DNA from: Galaxea fascicularis
Lineage: Eukaryota > Cnidaria > Anthozoa > Scleractinia > Euphylliidae
Assembly (NCBI GenBank): GCA_948470475.1
Contig: OX419341.1
Location: 8,704,301-8,768,300 of the forward strand
Direction: 5' to 3'
Length of the DNA stretch: 64,000 bases
The position numbers were made by a program, and so were the translations under genes. The first letter of the stretch is position 1. Every line of letters begins with the position of its first letter. Below the pieces are notes generated by a model. That model did not search any database, was not told the origin of the DNA, and worked only from the letters and a program-made list of their open reading frames with translations. This document shows, in pieces, positions 21,956-44,715 of this stretch.

Positions 21956-23805
21956 ACCGTAAATATAACCAGCCCCAATGAATTGCATTATTTCTAGTAA
22001 ATTGCAAAACAAAAGAAAGGGCAGTAAAAAAAAGTAGAAAGTAAATAATCTGAAATCTGAGTCAAGAATGCTATGAGATAAACATACACTAATGTAATCA
22101 ACAACTTCAGTTGCAGCTGAGTACATTAAATTTCAAACCAATTTATTATAATCTTTTCTTGTAGCTTTTGTTATCTTTCTTAGTTTTCGTTTTTCTTGCA
22201 TTTGAACATCTATACTGCTAGAAATCTTTAGAAACAAACATCATCTACCCAAGATTAAATACTTACCAACCAAACAACCACCCATGAACCTACCTACCTA
22301 CCTATGTATACCTGTCTACCTACCTACAGCTGTACCTACCTACCTAAACCTATATCAAGCCACAGTATGCAACTTTTGGATGATTATTTCATTCAAGAGA
22401 TCACATTTTCTATCCTTTATTGCCACACTACTTAACAGTCAGCTGCAAGTGTTCAATCCAAAACAACATAGCCTGCAGTGCAGGTGTTATTTTGGAGCGG
22501 CACGCTAAATAATATATCGGGTTTTCATTGCCACCATTTTGGATGCTTGACCGGTAGAGGAGGATTGGTGCGGAGGGGATGTCGGGTAGGGGGTGGGGCA
22601 AAAATACCCTCCCCTCCCCCTCCCCACTGGCCCATTTTTTCAACTTAACACCTCCTCCCTCAGGAAATATTTCCTCACCTCAATCTTCCACAATTACCAA
22701 ATCCAAGATGGCGGCCTTATACGAAAATGTACATTCACACGTCCGAAATACACCCGCACTGCAGGCTAAAACAACATGGAGTCATTCGTTTTATACTTTA
22801 AATGTCATAAGTCAAGAAAAACAGGGATTTGTAAAAAGAAACAACAATAAGAAAACATGTCAAAACAAACCAAATAAAATTTTAAAAAACATAGAACCTT
22901 TGAGTTTATAAAGCATGTTTTTGATCAATGGGAAATCACTTTCAGTTATGCTACATGTATTTGGGTATTAAAAATTTACTTTCAATTGAAAACAGTAGGC
23001 ATTTAAAAACACAGCATGTCATGTCTTGACATTCAAATCTACTGGATGAGAAAATAACGTAAACTTAATTCAAGCAGTTTTGTGACCAGTTTATAATATT
23101 GTTTGTGGCAACTACATAACTTGAAGGCAAAAATGACTAAAATTAATATTTCAAAGCTGATTACCAATACAAACATCTAGAATGCAAACCACGCAGAACG
23201 TAGGGAGGCAACAGGTAATCTTATCCACAGTCTGAATACCTATAATCAGAGTAAAGGGTCCATGAAAAACAGTACATGTACCTAACAACTTGGAGGTACA
23301 GGTCTCAAGATTATACTCTTTGGTTGTACAGTCCACACTGAAAAGTATAATATTTTAGTGTCAATGTCTTAAAACTGAAATTGGTAAGAGAAAACTTATG
23401 TAACATAAATCAATTATTTCATTTGCACAATTTTGCCAAAGAAGATGGATAACTTGCACATGATCAGTAGATTCACACACAAAAAGCAAAGAGGAATGGA
23501 TCTCGACCACCAAAATTCTTAAAACAAAAGAAAAATATAAGTTAGAATTTATGGTCAGTTCCACCCCAAAACACCTATGCTCTGGAACCAACTATAAAGC
23601 AGCCTCCAATCCAGTTGTTTTTAGGGAGTTGTGCTGAGGGATTGAGGTAAATACAACTCCCCTAAAAATGACCATGTAAGAAGCTATTTCTTCATTATGA
23701 TCATGACCCCTTTTTGCCACGTTGTCAGCCAAGCCAGAGATGTTACTTTAGTGTACTAACATCTACCATTGCCAAGTTCAGTCAGAACTTGCCATCTGCC
23801 TTTTA
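20990..23805. other. Intergenic, repeats and AT-rich sequence, no gene
   Basis: Contains a CACACAAT-rich repeat scrap near 21020-21110 and a TACC microsatellite near 22289-22348. The words AAGATGGCGGC at about 22700 and a nearby CCTCCCC tract look repeat-derived. No open frame has family resemblance. Confidence 0.45.
22289..22348. repeat. TACC tetranucleotide microsatellite
   Basis: Imperfect (TACC)n interrupted by TATGTATACCTG and CAGCTG. Confidence 0.85.
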
Positions 23806-23970
23806 CAGGGCTGTCACTAATTTTTGAAGTAGGTGGGGATACAAAAAATAGCCAGGGATTTGATTTGCTGTAGTGAAGTCAACATGCTGGTTTAATATCA
23901 AAGTAGCCAGGGATACACCTCAAACTACAAGGGAAAAGTTCCCGGCCCCCAACCCTTAATGACAATCCTG
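23806..23970. mobile_element. CAGGG-tipped element with exact 6-bp duplication
   Basis: Ends CAGGGCTGTCACTAA and TTAATGACAATCCTG form an inverted repeat with a few mismatches. CTTTTA directly abuts both tips (23800-23805 and 23971-23976). The interior contains repeated AGCCAGGGAT words and no coding sequence. Confidence 0.75.
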
Positions 23971-24260
23971 CTTTTACTTCCTTGTATAACGAATTTGACA
24001 TATGACACTTGAGATGTAAAACACCAGCTGGAAGACAATTGCTTGCCATAGTGTTATGTGGACAATTGATTAAAAAATCACTATGTCTAGGAATTTTATA
24101 GAAGGTAACAAGTGGGAGGAGAGAGTGTGTTACAAAGTTTATACTTGTCTTCCTAACTATTCAATGACCCTTTGTTATTTTAAAACTTCACTTTAGAATC
24201 TGTTTGTGGTGTAAATAATCAGCAACATTTCCACAGAGCTACAATACATTAATTATGTAT

Positions 24261-24335
24261 ACATTTTGTGAGTCAAATTACATTCATACTTATCATTAAA
24301 TGATGAACATGAATAGAATTTGACTCACAAAATGT
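24261..24335. repeat. 75-bp hairpin
   Basis: Arms ACATTTTGTGAGTCAAATT and its complement flank a loop of about 37 bp. No coding content; possibly a very short foldback element. Confidence 0.6.
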
Positions 24336-26185
24336 AAGTAAGTACGTAATATGAGGGTGATGCATGTATAATTCAAGTGTGGAACTGTGCAGAAATCTTT
24401 CCAAATAATGTTTGTATACAGGAGACCATTTTCCACAACTGTGCAAAATGAAATAAAACCAATGTAACATGAATGATCCAATGTCAAAGTACAAATTAAT
24501 ACCAAAAACACAAGCCTACATATTCTTAAAATAATAGCAATTAAATTTAAAGTAACACTACTTGATAAAGTTCTACTCGGGCACAGTGGTGATGAAAAAT
24601 ATCACAACATGAATATTTCTTGCCAACAATTTCCAGTGAAATTGAATGATTATATTGGAGACAGATGAACAATGTTTTAGGACTTAAAATTCTGACGTTT
24701 AGTGGTCAGAGCATAAGAATTCAGGGACACAATTTTGCTAATTGATGGCAAGTGGTTTGGTATAATTGTCCGTTTAACTTCCTGACTGAGAGAAAAAAGT
24801 TCCGAAAAGCACAAACAGAAAGTAACTTAACAGAATAAATAAAATGGATCAGCGAGCTTCCTAGGAGAAGGCGTGTCCACGTATTCAGAAAGTATAACTG
24901 ACCTGTATCACAAATTGCAAAACAAATGCTTGGACACAAGTCACTTACTATTGTAAACATTTTGAAAGTCCAAAGGAAAAAATAATATTTGGAGAAAATC
25001 CAGAAAAAAACGGCATTGCAAGACGTCGAAAAGGTAAACTTCAGCCGAGGAAAAGTAAAATTTTCAGCGATATGTTAGGCCGTCGAAATCAGGGCGAAAT
25101 CGACTAGACCGATTGATTCCTGACTGCTAGGCGAATAAAGGTTATAACCACATACAAACAAAAAGATTTCGCGAAAGAGAGGCCTCTTCAAAGAAATTGG
25201 TATGATTGATGAAGATCAGCACTGACTACAAAAGTGTAACAGTACAGATATCAAGACCAAAGACGGTCACGATAGGCGCCGCCATTTTCTTCCGAGATCG
25301 AATCTTTGCACGAATTAGATTACGGTAGTTGTACATATATTTAGAAATCCCGTACCTTGCAGCTAGATGTCTCAACCAAAAATACCTCAAGGCAAGATGG
25401 ACAACTGCGTTCGCCTTTTTCTGTTTCAATCCAACATCAACATCAAACAAGACGACCTTTCGCCAACGATCCTGCACCGGCCCCAGGGATATCAAAACAG
25501 TCGGGCTAATTTATGCTCAACAATGCAGAACCCGTGAATTGTTCGTTCCACCAATCAGATTTCGAAACAAGTACTTTGCTTCGTTCTCCCACTTCAAGCT
25601 ATCAGGGGTTGAAAACAGAGAAAAATTACAACAAAAAGACTAATTCGTCAGGTTTCTTTTAATCCGTTAATATTTTTCTGCAAATTATCGTTCGTCAGCG
25701 CTTTGTATATGAAGACAATTACCGTATTATATAACACCAAAACTGATATAACGCAACAACCGGTTAACATTCCTTTGCAATTTTGGCTATAAACGTTTGT
25801 GCTCACGCATATGCACCTAAGCAACTCAACAGCAAAGGCATATATGTAGTTCAAATTTGGCCAGTTTAATGCATTGAGCTTTCACGCTACTGCTGTTGTG
25901 GCCCGCAAACCGTTCTCAGCTTCAGTTCAAGCCGAATTCATTAACCCTAGTATGTATTTAATGTCACAACTCCTAAGGATGTCATCTGTTACCGTCTATA
26001 AAATTGTATGATATAAAATGGAAAGGACTCACCATATGTTCTTAAAAACGGAAGTTGTAAGTGATCAATTAACAACAATGGTACTCAAGTGTTAGCGACC
26101 ATCTTGTCTTTAGTGAGTGTATAAATGTGATGAGCAACTGATTGAAGTACAGACAATGCAGAATGACGGAATGAGTATTAAAAAA

Positions 26186-26553
26186 ATGTATAAAACAAAT
26201 AGATTCCACTTCGCAGTGCGTGTGTACTCTGACAGAGCACCGACGACGTCAAAACGTGGTAAGAACATGTCACGGCACGCTACTCGCCTGCGGCTCGCAG
26301 TGGAGTACTTCCTTAAGGTGGATTTCCACTGTTGCGTAAAAGTTTACGTATGGACGTAAACTTTAACTGGCTTTACGTGCGTAAATAAAATGGAAACGGA
26401 TGTATGGAAGGACGCGCGTAAACGTAAAAGTTGAGAGAGGTTCAACTTTTGCGTTTGCGCGCGAGTAAAAATTACGCGACAGTGGAAATCCACCATGGCG
26501 ACGTTTTGACGTCATCCTTGCGTTATCGTCGGCACCACATGAAGCCCAAGCTC
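26186..26553. mobile_element. Foldback element (CGTCAAAACGTGGTAAGAAC family), interrupted
   Basis: The left arm carries AAATAGATTCCA, ACTCTGACAGAGCACCGACG and GACGTCAAAACGTGGTAAG; the right arm carries its complement (GTTTTGACGTCATCC ... CGTCGGC). A second element (26317-26494) is inserted in the middle. Related copies are at 29453-29570 and 48245-48410. Confidence 0.65.
26317..26494. mobile_element. Nested inverted-repeat element, GGTGGATTTCCACTG ends
   Basis: Inverted termini GGTGGATTTCCACTGTTGCG and the complement enclose 178 bp with repeated TTACG/CGTAA words. It interrupts the foldback element at 26186-26553 and so inserted later. Confidence 0.75.
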
Positions 26554-27002
26554 TAAGGTCTGCATTGACCTTTGCTATGTAACACCAGCTTGATGGTGAA
26601 ATTATAAGGATTTGTATGGGAGGAAATACGTATCGGATTTTAAGGAGAGCCTAGCAACGATTTTCAATAAAAACTTCTCACCTTAATTCCTTTGTGGTAC
26701 TCTTTGTGTCCTGTGTGGTTCTTGGGCCGATTTGCAAGGTTTTCGTGGAGTTTCAGTTCCAACGGTTTCTCTCCATCTTGCACTGCTAAAATGGAGTCTA
26801 TTTGTTAAAGCGCACCTAAACCCAAAATATGTTTTGGCTAAAATAAATAATTGCTCCTGTTCGAGAAGCATAGCGCCCTTTTTTGTTCGTTTTTGCCAAA
26901 TGGAAGTAGTCGTCATTTGGTATTAACGACCGAGTCAGAAGCCAGCGTGGGTCTATTCTTTTTTGACGTCACAAACTGATTTACATGTACAAAGACTTTT
27001 TA

Positions 27003-27411
27003 GGGCCTGGCTAAACTAGGAAACATTGTTGCAGAAACATTGTTTCTCTGGGATTGCTGCAGCTTAGGTGGCTAAACCAGGAAACATTTGTTTCGTAAGC
27101 AAAATTTGCGTCCGGGAGGCAAAAATGGTTTTGGGCTGATTCAAAAACTTTTTTTTTGCGTCCGAGAAGCAGTATTTGCGTCCGCAACAATGTTTCCCGA
27201 GCGGCCAAACTGGGAAACATTTGCGTCTACGACAATCCGCAATAGGCCATATTCGTATTCTCGGTATTGAACTGGATCTAGCATGAAGTGGAGGCTCTTG
27301 CGGGGGAATACATTTACATATGAAAAGATTCCCCCGCAAGAACCTCCACTTAATGCTAGATCCAGTTCAATACCGAGAATACGAATATGGCCTATTGTTT
27401 AGCCAGGCCTT
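27003..27411. mobile_element. Middle element of the nest (GGGCCTGGCTAAAC ends)
   Basis: Left tip GGGCCTGGCTAAACTAGG and right tip TTTAGCCAGGCC are inverted. Many copies of GGAAACATTG and TTTGCGTCCG lie between them. The right tip is separated from the body by the palindrome 27241-27396. Confidence 0.65.
27241..27396. mobile_element. Foldback palindrome, AATAGGCCAT family, copy 2 (innermost)
   Basis: Arms match copy 1 (17725-17882) with only a few differences (for example CATATTCG for CATTTTCG), but the loop is reversed. It is inserted near the right end of the element at 27003-27411, so it is the youngest layer of the nest. Confidence 0.85.
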
Positions 27412-29091
27412 TGTAATGCGATGCAAATAAGTTTGTGACGTCAAATCAAGAATAGACCCATGACTCCCCTTTCGACTCGGTCGTGTACCAAATGATGCTT
27501 ACCTTTTAGCCTGTAAACAGCCAACTTTTGGCAAAAAGGGCGCGATGCTTTTCGAACAGTTGCAAAGATTTATTTCAGCTAAAATATATTTTGGTTTTAG
27601 GTGCACTTTAAATCTTTCCAGTTTTACCCACCTCGCTCTCGTGTTTTCCTTTTAACAAAAAATGATGTAGAGTCAGATCATTAAAATACAGCAAAATCAT
27701 GTCAGTGGACATAATGATAATATATGACGGTGATGATATAATGATGATGATGTTGACAAGTTAAGGCTAAGTACTTGTCCAACTCATCCCCTACCAATCA
27801 TGAAATGCATTATCGTTTTGTCTTACGGTGTTAAGATCGTGATGTTTTGACCGCCTTCTACCTCTGTCAGTTATCGGACGATGGATCGGACTTGTTGTGG
27901 GTCGACTTCTGTGTCGCACTGGTTACTGATATGGTCGTCACTCAAGAATCGATCCCAGTCCATGTTTGCACTTTAGCTGTGGTCAGTGTGTTACGATCTC
28001 GCTATTTAATCAAAAGGATGTTTCCTCTGTGGTATTACTCCATTCTGTACTAATCTTGGATTAGTCTGTGAATGAAGCATGGATGAAGGCAAGCTTGAGC
28101 AGTACAAAGGTCGCGATCTAATATCTCAAGTGATTGCATTATGACAAACGATTGCTCATTTTCTTATTATAACTCCTAAAATAAATAACAACTACATAAA
28201 ATCAAGGTGCGTTCAAAAGCTAAAACGCTGATCAAGCATAAATTAAAACTCCAGTACCAACCGAAGCCCTTCAAGAAATCCATCTTGCCACAACCCACCC
28301 CCTCATTTGAAAAAAAGAAACCTGCCTACTGGCCTTGTAATACTGCTAAATATGGAACATTAGAAAAGCGATGGGGAGGGGAGGGGGGAGAGGGGGAGGA
28401 GAGGGTTATTTTTAACTTGCACGAAAATTTTTTGGTGTCATTTGTAGGAATATTTTTTGCCAGTGGACACCCTCTGTATTTCTCTTCAGTATATCTTCAT
28501 TCTTCGTGGTCTCTCTGAAAATACCTCATAAATCATGTGACAATAAAAGTATCAAAATTGGCAGGAATTTATAAGTCTTAAAAACCCAGATAAGATCGCC
28601 ATACTTAAAGTACTTTTAGTTTGTTGGTACTAAAATAATAACAGAGATCCCATTAGCATGAGGAGATCTGAGATTTTTAGACCTTGCATCAAGCCCCTAC
28701 CCCCCCCTCCCCTCCATTATTCACCCAACCATCCTAAAATATGGACGAGCTTTATAGCTTTAAAATCATCGTGTTTAAATAAAGATTATGTATGTATGTA
28801 TGTATACCCCCGCCTCTAAATTGAGCCCAACGCCTCTCGGTATCACAGGAAACTGGATCATTTTGTCGCGTATGGGCTATGGTTGCACGTTCATATGTTA
28901 AATTAGATATTTGTTTAACTCGTAACGATTTCCAAACAACAACAACAACAAAAAACGTTTGTTTGGTTTCCTAAATGGTTGTTGCAGACTCCAGTGAAAG
29001 ATCTCAGGAAATGCACCTACAGGAGCAGCTATGAGTCCCATGCATGAACTGATATTTCATGGTTTTCTGGGATATATCACCTTATCTTGGA

Positions 29092-29107
29092 CCTAGAATA
29101 AAGGGGG

Positions 29108-29143
<36 letters not shown>

Positions 29144-29253
29144 GAAGTAGTACACAAAGATTTTGGTATTATCAACAGAGTTGATAAATGTAAATTGACC
29201 ACCGTACAGGGATTCTAAAAGCTGACGTTTCGAGCGCTAGCCCTTCGTCAGAG
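29092..29253 (-). mobile_element. Penelope-type repeat end with hammerhead-like core
   Basis: On the minus strand, 29251-29223 reads CTGACGA, a GGGC/GCTC stem with a four-base loop, then GAAACGTC: the arrangement of a hammerhead ribozyme core, as reported in Penelope-like retroelements. The sequence downstream on that strand is repeated in the opposite orientation at 52040-52165. No reverse transcriptase frame is present. Confidence 0.5.
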
Positions 29254-29452
29254 CGAAGGTCTTTTCTTAGGTCTTAGGTCTTTTCTTCTGAGAGAATTAA
29301 TGGGTATGACCGGTAAGGGGAACCTGGAGATTCGTTTTATGAGAGTTGGCGTGTGAATTACTTATTATAACCTTGATACTGTTGATAGTTATGGAATAGT
29401 TAACAAAAGGATTTCATTTGACAGAGCTTGTGTACTCTGATCCCTGAGCATG

Positions 29453-29570
29453 AGAGAGAATGACGTCAAAACGTGGTAAGAACAAAGAAGTCGCGAGTAG
29501 CTTGACTCATAATGTTCTTGGTTTCAGTGACGTCCTCCTTAGGTTATCAGAACACACACACACTTACAAA
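29453..29570. mobile_element. Foldback element, CGTCAAAACGTGG family
   Basis: Left arm GACGTCAAAACGTGGTAAG; right arm GTGACGTCCTCC ... TTATCAGAACAC, ending in AGAATCTATTTG. More diverged than the copies at 26186 and 48245. Confidence 0.55.
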
Positions 29571-30644
29571 TAGAATCTATTTGTATTGGTTTATAGATTG
29601 TTTCATTTCTTTTTCTTGCGATATATAGTTTCCTAAATCAAGGATGTCATTCGTGCGTCTCTACGTTCTTCAATCGTAAACTCTTCTCAATCGCAACGCG
29701 AGGTTTGCACAGTATAATTAAAAATTTAGATCATTATCTTGACGCCAGCACTTGCACTAAATCATATTTTAATGTCGTTAAAAATACGTTTAAAAATCAT
29801 ACTAAACTTGTCAAAAAGAGTGCACAGCAATAAAATAAAATACAGTAAAATTACAGTAAGGAGACTGGCCCGAGCGTGAGATAAACAAGTTAGTTTCTAT
29901 AGCAACAGTGCAAAAGAGCCATGTCGAGGGGTCATGCAGAGGAATACAAAGCTTCTCAATGGCGGAGCAACGGTGATCTGAAAGGAGACTGCTCATATTT
30001 CTTTGACATTGGTTTTGGTCCCTACTTATTTTCGGATCTTTTGAAGGAATCTGAAGGGAATTTTCAATGAATTGTCGTTAGCAAAGCCGTATGTTGTATG
30101 GAGCATGGACAGGAAAGAAAATTGGAGTGCTCACTAGTAAATCTGGCGTACTAGTATCTGACGGTTTGTGGTCGTAAACTTCTGCGTGAGATTTATTCGT
30201 AATTTCTGCTCTTGGAAAAACGTTTCAGACGCAAGGTTGGCATTAACTATGTTGTCTGCTGTTAGCAAGCATTGGTGTCGTTGACAGTGTTGGGGAAGAT
30301 GTAGCTGATAAAATTTGTGGTGACAATTCGTGACATCCCAAGCATTGTTTTCCATAGTACGAAAGCGACACGTTTGAACCACTGGGCTCTACGACTATAT
30401 TTTTCCCTCTCAAGTCCAGAATGGATAGCTTAAGGGGAGAACAATAAAATTTTGAAGTACCGGCTGCGAAAACAGAGTTTTATATTGGCTGAAAGAAGCT
30501 CCTGAAAACAACCTCTTACTAGGTTTCTTCAAGTCTTGTTTCAAAGTGAAACTCCTGTTCCGTACGTCCTTGCTTTAACTAGTTTAGTCACACTCGATTT
30601 GTGTAGTCCATCTTTGTTGTGCTTAAAGAGTACTGGAATGCTGA

Positions 30645-41664
<11,020 letters not shown>

Positions 41665-43058
41665 TCCACCAGTATCGTAATGTAGCCTATGTTATGTCGA
41701 AATAGTGTTAAACTATGGTTAAATTAAGTTATTAAATGTTAGGATTTAATCACGATTGTAGCTTCAACATTAAGTGATATCTAACCTCGGCAAAATACAA
41801 GTTAATTGATTTGCCTCGAGTACTCGTACAGGGCATAAGAAACGGTGGTTGTTTTGTACCAGTGGTAGCCACCTGCCAATTCATAAATCGCATTGAGGTT
41901 AGACGTATTTTTTATCCATGCATGTCAAAGAAAATTCAGCATTCGTTATCGTGGGATTCATAATTTCCACGTCGTATTTACCGTACATTAGTTATTCCGA
42001 GGAATAGCATGCAAAAGTATCCGACTTCAGTGTAGAAGTACGGACTCAATTTGAAAAGTGGTTATAAACCAGCAGATTAAAATTCCCTGAGAATTCTGTG
42101 TGGTGTATTTTACTGTATAAGTAAGTTCTAGAACAAATGTGCAAGTGAAATGACCTTCGTATGCACCTCTCCTCCTTGCCTGTTGTTAGGCAGTCAGTCG
42201 ATGCACTAAAGCAATCGTTTGTTTACAAAGAGCGAATTCAATTTTTGTGCACCTTCCTGAGTCAACGATGTTTTCAGGTTCCCAACGCAAATGTTTTGCG
42301 TTAGGCTCTTGCACAGACCGTATGTGGACTGTTGTCTTTTCTATGAAGGTATACATAACGAGCACAAAATATTTTCCTCGCAATCCTGAGAGTTCAAAAA
42401 AGGTTACCCTGGTGATTACATGGTGCTTTAATTGTTTGGATTGGAACAAAGGCTATACCGTTTTTTCGTAAAACAAAACTGACCCCGTATTAACCGTCAG
42501 AGAAAAGATTATGGCGGTAAATTTGAGTTCACATTGTTTGCTTTGCTTGTACCCATTTCTGTCAGCTCAACTCCAACGCAGGCTCCGTAGTCGTTACAAT
42601 AGCTCAGGAAACAGGTTTTATTATACAAAATAGGTACAGTGTTGTATATACAGACATGCGATTTTCTAAAACAACTAATTCAACGAACAATATATAGTAT
42701 TTATTTGTAGAATATATCTAAAATTCTGAAAACTATCAAACATAAATAAGCTGCCCGCTTAGCATGATACACTTAGGCTAATGCCGCTGTATTACGTAAA
42801 ACTACTTTTCTACCTCTTGTAGGTAATGCCAGTACCAACTGCTAGTTTACAAACAACTACACGTCTGTGGAACCACAGGCAGCTCAGTCGTAGCGTGTGA
42901 CAACAAAGTGTTTTTAAAAATGTGCCGTTAAAGGCTAGATTTCCAACACGAAACCGAATAGCGGTGGAAATATTGATATTCTAACTAAAGCCTTCATACC
43001 TTCACTCTACTGTTCCGTGTCACTTTCTGCCACTTCAACGTGCAAAGCCATTGTTTTA
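41665..43058. other. 3' flank of the CDKL-like gene, no further gene seen
   Basis: Begins with the presumed 3' UTR. The remainder has only short open frames overlapping in several phases. Confidence 0.4.
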
Positions 43059-43358
43059 CAGGGTTCGCACGCGCCTTGAAAGTCCTTGAATTTAAAAATA
43101 AAAATTCAAAGCCTTAAAAGTCCTTGAAAATAGCAGTCGGTCCTGGAAAGTCCTTGAAATTTGTAGTCAATTTTACTCAACAAAACTTCACAAGTGTCTG
43201 AGACGAAAAGTGGCGTACTCTCTACTTCGAGCATCTGATGTGGCATTATATTGGCTTGATTTTGCCCCTCTTGGAGTCCTTGAAAAATGGAAAAATGTGT
43301 CCTTGAAAGGCCTTGAAAAGTACTTGAATTTTTGGTCGAAAAAAGTTTACGAACCCTG
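43059..43358. mobile_element. CAGGGTTCG element with CCTTGAAA repeats and 6-bp duplication
   Basis: Tips CAGGGTTCGCACGCG and TTTACGAACCCTG are flanked exactly by GTTTTA on both sides (43053-43058 and 43359-43364). The interior contains about ten degenerate GTCCTTGAAAA repeats. Non-coding. Confidence 0.8.
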
Positions 43359-44389
43359 GTTTTAGAATGGACAGTTACCTTTTGAACAAAAATCGATGGT
43401 ATTGTACTTTGACGAGTCATAAAGTGACACGAAACAGAGGAAGGAGATAGGAAGGCTTTAGTCTGCTAAAATATCAATATTTCCACCGCTATTTAATTCA
43501 TTGGAAATGTAACTTTTAACGACATATTTTGTATATAAACTTTGATGTCCCACACTACGATTGGGCTAAACTTACATGAAATGTTATGACACGCCCATTA
43601 TGTCTTGACCACCGCTTCTCCCTCCATTAGGTGCCTGACTACTTCATCGTCACAAGGCCCTTTGAAACCTTAAAGTGCTGGATTGAGAGTTTTTGTTTAT
43701 CGTAAGCATTCTGAAGGGATGCAAAATCCTGTCTCGTAAGAAGGTGCCACAAACGTAAAACTCATTCTAAAATAGGTTTTCTTGGAAGCTCTGATTAAAG
43801 ACCATCCTTCGAGTTCATTACAGTTGTCCATGAACGTCTTTCACCTCGAATTGGTCACTTCAAGAGCTTTGCTATCTGTCTAGAAAACTAAGCTTTTCTG
43901 TCTTTCAATTGCGATTTGGTCAAAAATCACATCCAATAAAATTAATTACTGTTTTTTGAACTATTAACCTTTGCTATTTGGGGTTAGGAGACGAAAGACC
44001 CACAAAAGAAGATAACCACAACCCAGCAAACGAATGAACTAAACCTGATGCTACCCCTGACCCCTGGCCCGTGTGGCTAAAAAGCATACCCAGTAGTCCA
44101 CACATCAGTTTTATTAAGATTTCTGTTGTGCAGACCATCAGGCTGCCTGATGAACTCATAAGACTAAGCTACTTTGCTAGTTCTGTGCTTGGCTCGCACT
44201 TTATGTGAGCTAGTCTTCCCTGAATACAACAGGGATCAAGTATCACGTGTGCGGACAACGCTCAAGACACAGTCATGATTATTTGTCATTTACGATTTTG
44301 CAGGCTACAAGTTCTTCAGCTGATGTTTGCCTTCCAACGCAAGAACTTCACTTTAATTGAGCTTTTATAGAGTATGTGCACTTGACTTC

Positions 44390-44540
44390 ACGGCGGCCAT
44401 GTTGAACGAACGGTGGCGATGTTGGAGGAGTAAGCCAGTCTTCTGGGAATTGAACTCTATTTTTTTCTGTTTCAATAAACCAATATGGCCGCTGGTCACG
44501 TGACCGAACAGGCTCTATCAATTAACAATGTATCAGACGA
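44390..44540. repeat. Dispersed repeat, copy 2 (first copy at 13560-13740)
   Basis: Near-identical to the block at 13560-13740 over GTGGCGATGTTGGAGGAG and the following 50 bases; then the copies diverge. It lies just beyond the stop codon of the RhoGAP gene. Confidence 0.65.
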
Positions 44541-44715
44541 AAGAAGGTTTAAACTTAACCATGGGTAGAATGGGCTGCTTAATCTATCTACCAGATTCTT
44601 GGTCTATAAAAATGAATAATAACTACATAAAAATTCAGAAATAAAAGTTGTCTAAAAGCGGCAATTCTATTTTCACTTATAGTCAACATGTAAAGCTTAT
44701 TTAAAAATCTATACT

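Larger units (their letters stand above)
26805..27612. mobile_element. Outer element of a three-level transposon nest, TTAA ends
   Basis: Long inverted arms: left about 26805-26990 (TTAAAGCGCACCTAAA ... GGGTCTATTC), right about 27425-27612 (GAATAGACCC ... GGTGCACTTTAA). TTAA stands at both tips, as in piggyBac or Kolobok insertions. The middle is occupied by 27003-27411, itself interrupted by 27241-27396. Confidence 0.75.

Noticed and set aside
25226..25495. Minus-strand frame containing a run like NAVVHLALRYFWLRHLAARYG and, downstream, an ATG in AAAATGGCGGCG
   Set aside because: No ATG opens the longer part, and no splice partners or family resemblance were seen; AAGATGGCGGC words recur in repeats here.
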